The notes: generated from the letters alone by a model not told the origin. A stretch of 11,773 nucleotides of DNA from an uncultured Collinsella sp. (GCA_900555765.1 USMA01000016.1:1-11773); one strand, 5' to 3'. Shown: positions 1-6,940, counted from the stretch's first letter. Program-made: numbers and translations.

Positions 1-224
1 TCTTGGGATCACTATGTGCGGGGGAGTTGTGGAGCTGTGCAGGCAGACGAGGTTTTTCTGGAAATACGCTCCCGATGCGCGTATAGTACCGATTGTTTTG
101 TCGGCTCCTGCTGCGTCGAGTCCAAACCGCGAAATGCCATAAGCGGCGCGGATGCAGTCAGGAGGCACGAGGACAACCCATCGTGGCCACGCCCCGTGCT
201 TAAAACCCCAAGAAGGAGTGAACA
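1..224 (+). other. Non-coding leader upstream of rplE
   Basis: This 224-base stretch precedes rplE and shows no convincing gene. In most bacteria rplX (L24) ends a few bases before rplE, but no reading frame here resembles an L24 C-terminus. One frame stays open from position 1 into rplE, but its translation is rich in Cys, Arg and Ser, resembles no family I know, and overlaps the rplE start out of frame. The stretch contains a candidate promoter at 59-87 and a modest imperfect stem (164-169 with 195-200) just upstream of the rplE SD site. It probably acts as a transcribed leader or spacer. In E. coli the S8 repressor site of the spc mRNA lies at the rplE start, so an autoregulatory role is conceivable, but I did not recognise the S8 site. 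Confidence 0.5.
59..87 (+). promoter_or_regulatory. Candidate sigma70-type promoter upstream of rplE
   Basis: A -10-like TATAGT (82-87, five of six consensus bases) follows a -35-like TGGAAA (59-64, four of six) after a 17-base spacer. If active, transcription would start near 93-95 and give a leader of about 130 nt before rplE. This is a sequence match only; the gap between rplE and whatever lies upstream makes an internal promoter plausible. Confidence 0.35.
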
Positions 225-782
225 ATGGCAGAAGAGAAGTATGTGCCGCGTCTGAAGACCAAGTACAACAACGAGGTCAAGCAGCAGCTTCAGGACAAGT
301 TCCAGTACGAGAACGTCATGATGATCCCCAAGTTTGAGAAGATCGTCGTGAACATGGGTGTCGGCGAGGCCGCTACCGATTCCAAGGCCATCGACGGTGC
401 CGTGCGCGACCTGCGCGCCATCACCGGCCAGCAGCCGATGATCACCCGTGCCCGCAAGTCCATCGCTACCTTCCGCCTGCGCGCCGGTATGCCGATCGGC
501 TGCAAGGTTACCCTGCGTGGCGACCGTATGTGGGAGTTCTTCGATCGTCTGACCTCCGTCGCGATCCCCCGTATCCGCGACTTCCGCGGCATCTCCGCCA
601 AGAGCTTCGACGGCCGTGGTAACTTCTCCATGGGCGTTACCGAGCAGCTCATCTTCCCCGAGATTGACTTCGACTCCGTCGATCACCAGCGTGGTATGGA
701 CATCACTTTCGTGACCACCGCCAATACCGATGAGGAGGCCAAGGCCCTTCTGGACGCCTTCGGTTTCCCGTTCAAGAAATAG
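225..782 (+). CDS. rplE: Large-subunit ribosomal protein L5 (uL5)
   Basis: L5 binds 5S rRNA and, with L18, builds the central protuberance of the 50S subunit; it contacts P-site tRNA and bridges to S13. The 185-residue product is close to the usual 180. Family signatures run in order: the [16 protein letters not shown] block at about 34-49, the [17 protein letters not shown] block at about 76-92, the [10 protein letters not shown] segment, the acidic FPEIDFD stretch and the C-terminal [10 protein letters not shown] strand. The ATG is preceded by AAGGAG at 213-218 with good spacing, and the protein starts in the usual place relative to family members. It heads the gene run in this window and is followed by an 80-base gap with a strong hairpin, so its distal partners may be expressed somewhat separately. 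Confidence 0.97.
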   Translation: MAEEKYVPRLKTKYNNEVKQQLQDKFQYENVMMIPKFEKIVVNMGVGEAATDSKAIDGAVRDLRAITGQQPMITRARKSIATFRLRAGMPIGCKVTLRGDRMWEFFDRLTSVAIPRIRDFRGISAKSFDGRGNFSMGVTEQLIFPEIDFDSVDHQRGMDITFVTTANTDEEAKALLDAFGFPFKK

Positions 783-790
783 GTTCACCT

Positions 791-833
791 GCCCTATAAG
801 CGCCGTTCCCACAAGGGGGGCGGCGCTTGGGGC
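791..833 (+). other. Strong intergenic RNA hairpin between rplE and rpsN
   Basis: Bases 798-805 (AAGCGCCG) pair perfectly with 821-828 (CGGCGCTT). The helix continues inward through 806-810 with 816-820 (two G-U and three G-C pairs) around a five-base loop. GCCC at 791-794 can add four pairs with 830-833 across a small internal loop. No U-tract follows, so it is not a standard intrinsic terminator. It starts eight bases after the rplE stop codon and could protect the 3' end, direct RNase processing or act as an r-protein site; the role is inferred. Confidence 0.6.
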
Positions 834-862
834 GAACAATACTCTATGTGAGGAGGATATAA

Positions 863-1048
863 GTGGCTAAGACATCGATGATCGTCAAGTGCAATCGCAA
901 GCAGAAGTTCTCTACTCGTGAGTACACGCGCTGCCAGCGCTGCGGCCGTCCGCACTCTGTGTACCGCAAGTTCGGCCTGTGCCGTGTCTGCTTCCGCGAG
1001 CTTGCACTCAAGGGCGAGCTTCCCGGCGTTAAGAAGGCCAGCTGGTAA
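863..1048 (+). CDS. rpsN: Small-subunit ribosomal protein S14, zinc-binding type (uS14, type Z)
   Basis: S14 sits in the head of the 30S subunit and helps place the 3' major domain. At 61 residues this is the short zinc form rather than the roughly 100-residue cysteine-free form. Two CxxC pairs, C24/C27 (CQRC) and C40/C43 (CRVC), form the zinc ribbon, and the [12 protein letters not shown] segment and the KKASW terminus are typical. The start is GTG, supported by AGGAGG at 851-856 six bases upstream and by the conserved MAKTSMI beginning. Sometimes named rpsZ or rpsN1. Bacteria with this form may carry a second zinc-free paralog elsewhere, induced when zinc is scarce; that cannot be judged here. 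Confidence 0.96.
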   Translation: MAKTSMIVKCNRKQKFSTREYTRCQRCGRPHSVYRKFGLCRVCFRELALKGELPGVKKASW

Positions 1049-1167
1049 GTCACTACCAGCGTTTCAAGCATCAGTTTGGAACAGGGAAAACGCGCTAAAA
1101 AGGCTTTGCCGTTAAGGGCGGCGAAGAACCAAGAGCACGTGTTCATCAAGAACGAAGGAGAATCTGT
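1049..1167 (+). other. 119-base rpsN-rpsH intergenic region with hairpin
   Basis: No gene was seen here. Bases 1104-1111 pair with 1119-1126 (eight pairs, one G-U) around a seven-base loop, without a following U-tract. The rpsH SD site AAGGAG lies just before the downstream ATG. The gap is long for this operon, whose later genes lie only a few bases apart, so the transcribed spacer may carry a regulatory or processing signal. Confidence 0.45.
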
Positions 1168-1566
1168 ATGAACCTTACAGACCCGATCGCAGATATGCTT
1201 ACGCGCATCCGTAACGCTAACTCTGTGAACAAGGCCACGGTCTCCATGCCGAGCAGCAAGAAGCTCGTCGAGATCGCTCGTGTTCTGCACGAGGAGGGCT
1301 ACATCGAGGGCTACGATGTCGAGGACACCGTTCCCCAGAAGACTCTGCACATCACGCTTAAGTATGGTCCCAAGAAGGCTAAGGTCATCAACGGCATCCG
1401 CCGCATTTCCAAGCCGGGCCTGCGTAAGTACACCGGCGTTGCCGACATGCCCCGCGTCCGCGGTGGCCTTGGTACCGCCATTATTTCCACCAGCCATGGC
1501 GTTATGCCCGACCGCGATGCTCGCAAGCACAACGTCGGCGGCGAGATCATCGCTTACGTCTGGTAA
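1168..1566 (+). CDS. rpsH: Small-subunit ribosomal protein S8 (uS8)
   Basis: S8 is a primary 16S rRNA binding protein of the 30S platform; in E. coli it also represses translation of the spc operon by binding its mRNA. The 132-residue product has the standard start MNLTDPIADMLTRIRNA, the central GPKKAKVINGIRRISKPGLR region and the C-terminal RNA-binding end with ISTSHGVMPDRDARK and GGEIIAYVW. The ATG follows an AAGGAG site. The usual GVMTDREAR is GVMPDRDAR here, a mild substitution. If autoregulation exists in this organism, this gene product is the expected repressor, and the structured gaps nearby are candidate targets. Confidence 0.97.
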   Translation: MNLTDPIADMLTRIRNANSVNKATVSMPSSKKLVEIARVLHEEGYIEGYDVEDTVPQKTLHITLKYGPKKAKVINGIRRISKPGLRKYTGVADMPRVRGGLGTAIISTSHGVMPDRDARKHNVGGEIIAYVW

Positions 1567-1599
1567 TTCGCTCGGTAGGTAGAAGGAAAGGAGATCACC

Positions 1600-2136
1600 G
1601 TGTCTCGTATCGGTAATAAGCCTGTCCAGATTCCCGCCGGAGTCGAAGTGGCAGTCAACGGCAACAACGTTGTCGTCAAGGGCCCCAAGGGCCAGCTCGA
1701 GCTCGATGTCTTTGAGAAGCTCGCTATCAACGTCGAGGACAACGTCCTCACCGTTTCCCGTCCCGACGACGAGCGTGAGACCCGTGCCCGCCACGGCCTC
1801 ACCCGCGCCCTCATCCACAACAAGGTTGTTGGCGTTTCCGAGGGCTTCGAGAAGAAGCTCGAGCTCGCCGGCGTCGGTTACCGCGTGCAGCAGAAGGGCA
1901 AGAACCTCGAGTTCTCCCTGGGTTTCTCGCACCCCGTGATCGTCGAGGCTCCCGAGGGCATCACCTTCGAGGTTCCTGACAACACCCACGTGAACGTCAA
2001 GGGTATCAACAAGCAGCAGGTCGGTCAGATCGCCGCTGAGATCCGCGGCCATCGTCCTCCCGAGCCTTACAAGGGCAAGGGTATCCACTACGTTGGCGAG
2101 CACATCCGCCGCAAGCTGGGTAAGGCCGCCAAGTAG
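1600..2136 (+). CDS. rplF: Large-subunit ribosomal protein L6 (uL6)
   Basis: L6 binds 23S rRNA near the factor-binding centre of the 50S subunit, close to the sarcin-ricin loop. The 178-residue length matches the family. It opens with [17 protein letters not shown], has the KGPKG turn at about 28-32 and ends with the signature [16 protein letters not shown] followed by a basic tail. The start is GTG, preceded by a long SD match (AAAGGAGAT, 1587-1595) at short spacing; the IGNKPI-like N-terminus confirms it. It lies 33 bases after rpsH and is followed by a 75-base gap with a hairpin. Confidence 0.97.
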   Translation: MSRIGNKPVQIPAGVEVAVNGNNVVVKGPKGQLELDVFEKLAINVEDNVLTVSRPDDERETRARHGLTRALIHNKVVGVSEGFEKKLELAGVGYRVQQKGKNLEFSLGFSHPVIVEAPEGITFEVPDNTHVNVKGINKQQVGQIAAEIRGHRPPEPYKGKGIHYVGEHIRRKLGKAAK

Positions 2137-2161
2137 TCGTAACCGACTCACTCGCATAAGA

Positions 2162-2183
2162 CCAGCACCCCGTCAGGTGCTGG
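2162..2183 (+). other. Intergenic hairpin between rplF and rplR
   Basis: CCAGCACC (2162-2169) and GGTGCTGG (2176-2183) form a perfect eight-pair stem around a six-base loop. Five T residues occur at about 2195-2199, but eleven bases separate them from the stem, so the element lacks the geometry of an intrinsic terminator, and essential genes follow. An mRNA-stability, processing or r-protein control element is possible. Confidence 0.55.
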
Positions 2184-2211
2184 CAAGATCAACCTTTTTA
2201 GGAGTTTACGT

Positions 2212-2580
2212 ATGAACAAGCATAAGGCGAAGCTGGAAGGCCTCAAGCGTCGTCAGCGTCGTGTGCGCGGCAAGGTCTCGGGTACCTCCGAGAGTCCGCG
2301 TCTTCGCGAGACCCGTACTAACGCCAACATCTATGCCCAGATCATCGACGACAGCAAGGGCTCCAGCCTGACGCTCGTCTCTGCCTCGACCCTCGAGGCC
2401 GAGTTCAAGGGCACCCACACCTCGAACAAGGAGGCTGCGGAGAAGGTCGGTCAGCTCGTTGGCAAGCGCGCCATCGAGGCCGGCATCACCAAGGTCGCCT
2501 TCGATCGCGGTGGCCGTATCTACCATGGCCGCGTCAAGGCCCTCGCCGACGGTGCTCGTGCCGCCGGTCTCGAGTTCTAG
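2212..2580 (+). CDS. rplR: Large-subunit ribosomal protein L18 (uL18)
   Basis: L18 binds 5S rRNA with L5 and anchors it in the central protuberance. The 122-residue protein has the basic N-terminus ([19 protein letters not shown]), the [20 protein letters not shown] strand region, a [10 protein letters not shown] helix and the C-terminal [26 protein letters not shown] signature. The ATG is preceded by an AGGAG site. The stop codon forms part of the SD site for rpsE, so translation of the two is likely coupled. Confidence 0.97.
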   Translation: MNKHKAKLEGLKRRQRRVRGKVSGTSESPRLRETRTNANIYAQIIDDSKGSSLTLVSASTLEAEFKGTHTSNKEAAEKVGQLVGKRAIEAGITKVAFDRGGRIYHGRVKALADGARAAGLEF

Positions 2581-2594
2581 GAGGTATGTAGCAC

Positions 2595-3119
2595 ATGGCT
2601 CGTAATCAGAAGCAGCAGCGCGAGGCCTCCGAGTTCGAGGAGCGCGTCGTTTACATCAACCGCGTGTCGAAGACCGTCAAGGGCGGTCGTCGCATGCGCC
2701 TCGTCGCTCTCGTCGTCGTTGGCGACGGCAAGGGCAACGTCGGCGTTGGCATGGGCAAGTCCGCTGAGGTGCCCATGGCCATCTCCAAGGCGTCTCTCGA
2801 TGCCAAGAAGAACATGTTCCACGTGCCGGTGACCGATCAGGGCACCATCCCGCACGAGGTTCTCGGTCACTTTGGTGCCGGCCGCATTATCATCAAGCCC
2901 GCTGTCGAGGGTACCGGCGTTATCGCCGGCGGCGCTGTGCGTCCCCTCTTCGAGCTTGCTGGCATCAAGAACGTCCTGTCCAAGTCCCTCGGTACCGACA
3001 ACGGCCTCAACATCATCAAGGCTGCCGTCGAGGGCCTCAAGGAGCTCTCCAGCCCTGAGGACGTCGCGGCTCGCCGTGGCCTGACGGTCTCCGAGATGTT
3101 CGTCGGTAAGGAGAACTAA
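2595..3119 (+). CDS. rpsE: Small-subunit ribosomal protein S5 (uS5)
   Basis: S5 lies at the mRNA entrance of the 30S subunit and affects decoding accuracy and helicase activity. At 174 residues it has the N-terminal double-stranded RNA-binding fold ([21 protein letters not shown], about 31-51) and the C-terminal domain with [18 protein letters not shown] and [12 protein letters not shown]. The SD site AGGAGG (2579-2584) overlaps the rplR stop codon and lies ten bases before the ATG. The gene is followed two bases later by rpmD. Confidence 0.97.
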   Translation: MARNQKQQREASEFEERVVYINRVSKTVKGGRRMRLVALVVVGDGKGNVGVGMGKSAEVPMAISKASLDAKKNMFHVPVTDQGTIPHEVLGHFGAGRIIIKPAVEGTGVIAGGAVRPLFELAGIKNVLSKSLGTDNGLNIIKAAVEGLKELSSPEDVAARRGLTVSEMFVGKEN

Positions 3120-3121
3120 GC

Positions 3122-3304
3122 ATGGCTGACACCATCAAGATCAAGCAGGTCCGCAGCACCAACGGTTGCAAGCAGGACCAGGTCCGTACTGTCCGTGCCC
3201 TCGGTCTCCACAGGATCCGCGAGGTTCGCGAGATTGCTGACAACGAGTCCGTCCGCGGCATGATCTTCAAGGTCAAGCACCTTGTCGAGATTGTAGAGGA
3301 GTAG
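3122..3304 (+). CDS. rpmD: Large-subunit ribosomal protein L30 (uL30)
   Basis: L30 is a small 50S protein that binds 23S rRNA domain II. The 60-residue product has the family pattern: KIKQVRSTNGCKQDQ at the N-terminus, VRALGLHRI in the middle and MIFKVKHLVEIVEE at the end. Its AAGGAG SD site lies within the last codons of rpsE, and only two bases separate the genes, so coupled translation is expected. The last codons (GAGGAG, 3296-3301) serve as the SD of rplO. Confidence 0.96.
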   Translation: MADTIKIKQVRSTNGCKQDQVRTVRALGLHRIREVREIADNESVRGMIFKVKHLVEIVEE

Positions 3305-3307
3305 CAA

Positions 3308-3757
3308 ATGCAGCTTCACGATCTTACTCCCGCGCCCGGTTCCACCAAGAACCGCAAGCGCGTCGGCCGTGGCAATTCTTCGGGTCACGGCACCACTTCT
3401 GGCCGCGGTCAGAAGGGCCAGGGTTCCCGCTCTGGCGGCACCAAGGGTGCCGGCTTCGAGGGTGGCCAGACTCCGCTGGCTATGCGCCTGCCCAAGCTTC
3501 CGGGCTTCCGCAACCCCCGTCGTATCGAGTACACCGCTGTTAACGTTGAGCGTCTCGAGCGCAAGTTCGAGGACGGCGCTGTGATCGACGGTGCCGCTCT
3601 TAAGGCCGCTCGCATCACCAAGAGCGAGTTCGAGCCCGTCAAGGTGCTCGGCAATGGTGAGCTCACCAAGAAGTTCACGGTCAAGGTCGACAAGGTCAGC
3701 GCATCTGCGCAGGCCAAGATCGAGGCCGCCGGCGGAAAGGTCGAGCTGCCGTGCTAA
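3308..3757 (+). CDS. rplO: Large-subunit ribosomal protein L15 (uL15)
   Basis: L15 is a late-assembly 50S protein whose long N-terminal arm threads through 23S rRNA. The 149-residue protein starts [22 protein letters not shown], has the Gly/Ser/Lys-rich arm (about 18-50) containing [13 protein letters not shown], then [20 protein letters not shown], and a compact C-terminal domain with the AGGKVEL motif. The SD GAGGAG lies inside the end of rpmD. The last seven bases overlap the start of secY. Confidence 0.97.
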   Translation: MQLHDLTPAPGSTKNRKRVGRGNSSGHGTTSGRGQKGQGSRSGGTKGAGFEGGQTPLAMRLPKLPGFRNPRRIEYTAVNVERLERKFEDGAVIDGAALKAARITKSEFEPVKVLGNGELTKKFTVKVDKVSASAQAKIEAAGGKVELPC

Positions 3758-5037
3758 ATGGTCTTAAGAATGCTTTCCGCATCAAAGAATTGCGCGAAAA
3801 GATTCTTTTTACCATAGCTATGCTCGTCGTGTACCGCATTGGTGCGCACGTTCCTGTGCCCGGCATTCCCTTCCAGGGGATGCTGGGCCTTTTCTCGACC
3901 GATAACAATTCGGGCGCCGCAGGTGCTATGGCCCTCCTGAATCTTTTCTCTGGCGGCGCTTTGAGCTATGTGTCGGTGTTTTCGCTGGGCATCATGCCTT
4001 ACATCACCAGCTCGATCATCCTCCAGATGCTCCAGGCCGTTGTGCCTTCCCTGCATGAGCTTGCCCGCGAGGGCGAGGTCGGTCAGACCAAGATTACGCA
4101 GTATTCGCGTTACCTCACCCTGGCTCTGGCAATCCTCAACTCCGTGGGTTACCTCTTCCTCTTTAAGAGCTTCGGCATCAGCTTCAATGGCGCCGGCGCT
4201 CCCGAGATCATCTTCGACCTCATGATCGTCGGTACGCTCACCGCGGGCGCCATGCTGATCATGTGGATTGGTGAGCTCATCACCCAGCGCGGTATCGGCA
4301 ATGGCATGTCGCTGATCATCTTCGCGAACATCATGGCCGGTCTCCCGCAGGCCATCTTCTCCAGCACCGAGGGTAATGCCGGTGGCATCATCACCATGGT
4401 GATCATCTGCGCCATCATCCTGCTGGTTATCCCGCTGATTGTTTTCCTTGAGCGCGGCCAGCGCCGCATCCCGGTCTCCTACGCCAAACGCGTCGTGGGC
4501 CGTCGCATGATGGGTGGCCAGACCACCTACCTGCCCATCAAGGTCAACACCGCGGGTGTCGTGCCGATCATCTTCGCTTCGGCGCTGCTGTACTTCCCGG
4601 CTCAGATTGCCGTGTTCTTCCCCGGCATCGGCTGGATCCAGGCAGTTGCCTCTGCGCTTTCGCGCGGCTGGCTCAACTGGGTGCTTAACGTTGTCCTCAT
4701 CGTGTTCTTCGCGTACTTCTACACCTCCATGGTGTTCAACCCCGATGATACGGCCGACAACCTTAAGAAGCAGGGCGGCTTTATTCCGGGCGTGCGTCCG
4801 GGTAGGGCTACCGCGGCCTACATCAAGAACGCGCTCAACAAGATCTCGCTTCCAAGCGCTGTCTTTTTGGCGCTCATCGCCATCGTGCCTTCGATCATCT
4901 TCTCCTTCACGGGTAACCAGCTGATTCAGGCATTTGGCGGCACGTCCATCCTCATCATGGTCGGCGTCGTGCTCGACACGGTCGATAAGCTCGAAGGCCA
5001 GATCAAGATGTATGATTACGATGGATTCTTTAAATAG
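3751..5037 (+). CDS. secY: Protein translocase channel subunit SecY
   Basis: SecY is the membrane pore of the Sec translocon, working with SecE, SecG, SecA and the ribosome. The 428-residue protein has the hydrophobic profile of ten membrane helices. Markers include the N-terminal [20 protein letters not shown], the [20 protein letters not shown] region of helix 2, the cytosolic [14 protein letters not shown] loop and the [12 protein letters not shown] loop carrying the arginine important for SecA-driven transport. The start is a GTG lying inside the end of rplO: the reading frame gives [12 protein letters not shown], matching the usual SecY N-terminus, while the nearby ATG at 3758 is out of frame. 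The 7-base overlap implies translational coupling with rplO. Placement after rplO and before adk is the classical arrangement. Confidence 0.97.
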   Translation: MLNGLKNAFRIKELREKILFTIAMLVVYRIGAHVPVPGIPFQGMLGLFSTDNNSGAAGAMALLNLFSGGALSYVSVFSLGIMPYITSSIILQMLQAVVPSLHELAREGEVGQTKITQYSRYLTLALAILNSVGYLFLFKSFGISFNGAGAPEIIFDLMIVGTLTAGAMLIMWIGELITQRGIGNGMSLIIFANIMAGLPQAIFSSTEGNAGGIITMVIICAIILLVIPLIVFLERGQRRIPVSYAKRVVGRRMMGGQTTYLPIKVNTAGVVPIIFASALLYFPAQIAVFFPGIGWIQAVASALSRGWLNWVLNVVLIVFFAYFYTSMVFNPDDTADNLKKQGGFIPGVRPGRATAAYIKNALNKISLPSAVFLALIAIVPSIIFSFTGNQLIQAFGGTSILIMVGVVLDTVDKLEGQIKMYDYDGFFK

Positions 5038-5055
5038 GCTAGAGGAGGATTGCTC

Positions 5056-5682
5056 ATGAACCTCGTATTGCTCGGAGCTCCGGGTGCCGGTAAGGGCACC
5101 GTCGCACAGGAGCTCGTCGCCGAGTTTGGCGTCGCTCACATTTCCACGGGCGACCTGCTGCGTGCTGCCGGCAAGGGTGGCACCGAGCTTGGTATTCAGG
5201 CTAAGAAGTACATGGATGCTGGCGAGCTCGTCCCCGACCAGCTCGTGATCGACCTTGTCAAGGAGCGCCTTGCCGCCGATGACGCCCAGCAGGGCTTCAT
5301 TCTCGACGGCTTCCCGCGCAACACCGCCCAGGCTGTGACGCTCGATTCCGAGCTCTCCGCCATGGGTCGCGAGATCGACTGCGCCCTTCTGGTCGATGTG
5401 GCCCCCGAGGTCATCATCGATCGTCTGTCTTCGCGTCGCACCTGCCGCGCCTGCGGTTACACCGGCACCGCTGCCGATGCTACCTGCCCCAAGTGCGCAG
5501 GCGAGATGTATCAGCGCGACGACGACAAGCCCGAGACCATCAAGAACCGTCTCGACGTCTACGAGAAGTCCACGAGTCCGCTCGTCGACTACTATCGTGG
5601 CCAGGGGCTGCTCAAGTCGGTCAACGGTGACCAGGCTCGCGAGACCGTGTACGGGGATGTCAAAGAGGCTCTCGGTCTATGA
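5056..5682 (+). CDS. adk: Adenylate kinase with short zinc-type LID
   Basis: Adk interconverts ATP + AMP and 2 ADP in the cytoplasm. The 208-residue protein carries the P-loop GAPGAGKGT (7-15), the AMP-site TGDLLR (31-36), DGFPRN (84-89) and the LID with four cysteines, C130, C133, C144 and C147, followed by RDDD. The LID cysteines fit the zinc-binding type found in Gram-positive bacteria, but only ten residues separate the two CxxC pairs; in Geobacillus-type enzymes there are sixteen, so the LID is short. The ATG at 5056 is chosen over an in-frame TTG six bases upstream because AGAGGAGG (5041-5048) lies seven bases before it and family members begin MNLVLLG. The TGA stop overlaps the map start in ATGA. 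Confidence 0.96.
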   Translation: MNLVLLGAPGAGKGTVAQELVAEFGVAHISTGDLLRAAGKGGTELGIQAKKYMDAGELVPDQLVIDLVKERLAADDAQQGFILDGFPRNTAQAVTLDSELSAMGREIDCALLVDVAPEVIIDRLSSRRTCRACGYTGTAADATCPKCAGEMYQRDDDKPETIKNRLDVYEKSTSPLVDYYRGQGLLKSVNGDQARETVYGDVKEALGL

Positions 5683-6467
5683 TCAAGATTAAGTCTGCAA
5701 CGCAAATCGAGCAGATGAAGAAGGCAGGAGCGCTATCTAAGATGGCGCTCCGCCACGTTGGAGCCATGGTGCGCCCCGGCGTTTCGACTTTTGAGCTCGA
5801 TCAGCTCGCGGAGCAGATTATCCGCATGCATGGCGGCACCCCGGCCTTTAAGGGCTACGGCGGGTTCCCGGGAACCATCTGCGCATCGATCAACGATGCC
5901 GTGGTTCACGGTATTCCCAACCCCGACATGATCCTGCGCGATGGCGATATCATCTCCATCGATACGGGAGCCGTTGTCGACGGTTGGGTCGGCGATAACG
6001 CTTGGACGTTTTTCGTCGGCACCCCCACGCCCGAAGCCAAGGCTTTGTGCGAGGTCACCCGCGATTGCCTTAAGGCTGCCATCGAGCAGGCTGTTCCCGG
6101 TAACCATATCGGGGACGTCGGTTATGCCGTTCAGTCCCTCGCCGAGTCTCACGGTTACGGCGTGCTTCGTGATTATGTGGGCCATGGCATTGGCCGCGTG
6201 ATGCACGAGGACCCCAACGTTCCTAACTATGGAAAGAAGGGGAGGGGCGTTCGACTCCAGGCCGGCATGGTCATTGCCATCGAGCCGATGGTTACGTTGG
6301 GTTCCAACCATGTGAGCACGGGCTCCGATGGTTGGATCGTTACGACCAACGACCACCTGCCCGCCGCGCACTACGAGAATACCGTCGCCATTACCAATGA
6401 CGGTCCGGTGATTCTCACCACCGACGCGCAAGGTGCTTGGTGTTCGCTCCAAGGCGGAGAAATGTAA
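5679..6467 (+). CDS. map: Methionine aminopeptidase, type I
   Basis: Map removes the N-terminal methionine from new proteins, using a two-metal centre. The 262-residue protein has all expected ligands: D95 (SIDTG), D106 (GDNAWTF), H169 (GHGIGR), E202 (AIEPM) and E233 (HYENTV). H77 (VVHGIP) and H176 (MHEDP) match the substrate-contacting histidines. There is no N-terminal zinc-finger extension, so it is the short bacterial form. It begins in the ATGA overlap with the adk stop, a sign of tight translational coupling. A short hairpin follows the stop codon, after which a new promoter-like region begins before infA. Confidence 0.97.
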   Translation: MIKIKSATQIEQMKKAGALSKMALRHVGAMVRPGVSTFELDQLAEQIIRMHGGTPAFKGYGGFPGTICASINDAVVHGIPNPDMILRDGDIISIDTGAVVDGWVGDNAWTFFVGTPTPEAKALCEVTRDCLKAAIEQAVPGNHIGDVGYAVQSLAESHGYGVLRDYVGHGIGRVMHEDPNVPNYGKKGRGVRLQAGMVIAIEPMVTLGSNHVSTGSDGWIVTTNDHLPAAHYENTVAITNDGPVILTTDAQGAWCSLQGGEM

Positions 6468-6470
6468 CAA

Positions 6471-6490
6471 GTTCCACTTAGTTGTGGAGC
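6471..6490 (+). other. Small hairpin just after map
   Basis: Bases 6471-6477 (GTTCCAC) pair with 6484-6490 (GTGGAGC), seven pairs with one G-U, around a six-base loop. It starts shortly after the map stop codon and has no U-tract. It could mark a 3' end or processing site between the secY-adk-map block and infA. Confidence 0.35.
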
Positions 6491-6491
6491 C

Positions 6492-6532
6492 ATTACGAAG
6501 ATATTACGATACGTGCATGCGTATTGTAGAAT
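6492..6532 (+). promoter_or_regulatory. Candidate infA promoter with 11-bp direct repeat
   Basis: TAGAAT at 6527-6532 matches five of six -10 consensus bases; a weak -35 TTACGA (6504-6509, three of six) lies 17 bases upstream. ATTACGA occurs twice, at 6492-6498 and 6503-6509, exactly 11 bases apart, so both copies lie on the same helix face and the second covers the -35. An imperfect inverted repeat (ATACG at 6509-6513, CGTAT at 6520-6524) fills the spacer. A weak -35 with adjacent repeats is consistent with activator-assisted control, but no regulator was identified. Confidence 0.4.
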
Positions 6533-6571
6533 ACTCAATCGCTGTCGTTTTCTAGAGAAAGATGATTGCTT

Positions 6572-6790
6572 GTGAAGAAGGAAGACGCAATTGAGCTCGA
6601 GGGTACGGTAAAAGAGCCGCTGCCCAACGCCATGTTTAAGGTTGAGCTCGAGAACGGTCATTCGGTTCTGTGCAACATTTCTGGCAAGATCCGAATGAAT
6701 TACATCCGCATTCTCCCCGGTGACAGGGTTGTCGTGGAGCTTTCCCCGTACGACCTGACCCGCGGCCGCATCACCTATCGCTATAAATAG
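6572..6790 (+). CDS. infA: Translation initiation factor IF-1
   Basis: IF-1 occupies the ribosomal A site during initiation and supports IF-2 and IF-3. The 72-residue protein is a single S1-like OB fold with family motifs [24 protein letters not shown], the [16 protein letters not shown] loop and the end [16 protein letters not shown] prefer the GTG at 6572, which gives MKKEDAIE as in homologs. An in-frame TTG two codons earlier (6566) would give MLVKKED and cannot be excluded. The upstream SD is weak (AGAGAAAGA, 6554-6562), unlike the strong sites elsewhere in this window. A candidate promoter lies about 40 bases upstream, so infA may begin its own transcript. Confidence 0.95.
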   Translation: MKKEDAIELEGTVKEPLPNAMFKVELENGHSVLCNISGKIRMNYIRILPGDRVVVELSPYDLTRGRITYRYK

Positions 6791-6940
6791 CGGCACGCAT
6801 ACACGCACTCCATTTCCGGCTGCAGGCTTAGCTCAACCTACGGTCGGATTGTGTGTGAAGACCAGCCATAGTTTTAAACGCCTGCGGCTGGGCGAGTAGA
6901 TAGTAGGGAAGTAGTTTGAGCGCTACCGAAAGGAAGAACG
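6791..6940 (+). other. 150-base infA-rpmJ spacer with competing stems
   Basis: No gene was found here. CAGCC at 6863-6867 can pair either with GGCTG at 6819-6823 or, extended to CCAGCC (6862-6867), with GGCTGG at 6886-6891. GCAGGC (6822-6827) can pair with GCCTGC (6880-6885). The upstream and downstream pairings are mutually exclusive, as in attenuator-like leaders, but no intrinsic-terminator U-tract is present. The rpmJ SD (AAAGGAAG, 6929-6936) lies downstream. Promoter matches in this spacer are too weak to call. Confidence 0.35.

Noticed and set aside
16..255. Open frame MRGSCGAVQADEVFLEI... across the rplE leader
   Set aside because: It overlaps the rplE start out of frame, has no SD site, and its composition is not protein-like.
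2162..2199. rplF-rplR hairpin plus nearby T-run as an intrinsic terminator
   Set aside because: Eleven bases separate the stem from the Ts, and essential genes continue immediately downstream.
5050..5055. TTG at 5050 as the adk start
   Set aside because: The ATG at 5056 has correctly spaced AGAGGAGG and gives the conserved MNLVLLG start.
3754..5139. 461-codon open frame on the minus strand opposite secY
   Set aside because: It mirrors secY codon bias in high-GC DNA, its His/Asp/Glu-rich translation matches no family, and secY is certain. Similar long minus-strand frames at 844-2157 and 8514-9965 were rejected for the same reason.
6822..6865. tRNA-like string (TTAGCTCAACC, then GGTCGG) in the infA-rpmJ spacer
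   Set aside because: No acceptor stem, anticodon arm or T-loop of the GGTTCGA type could be assembled.
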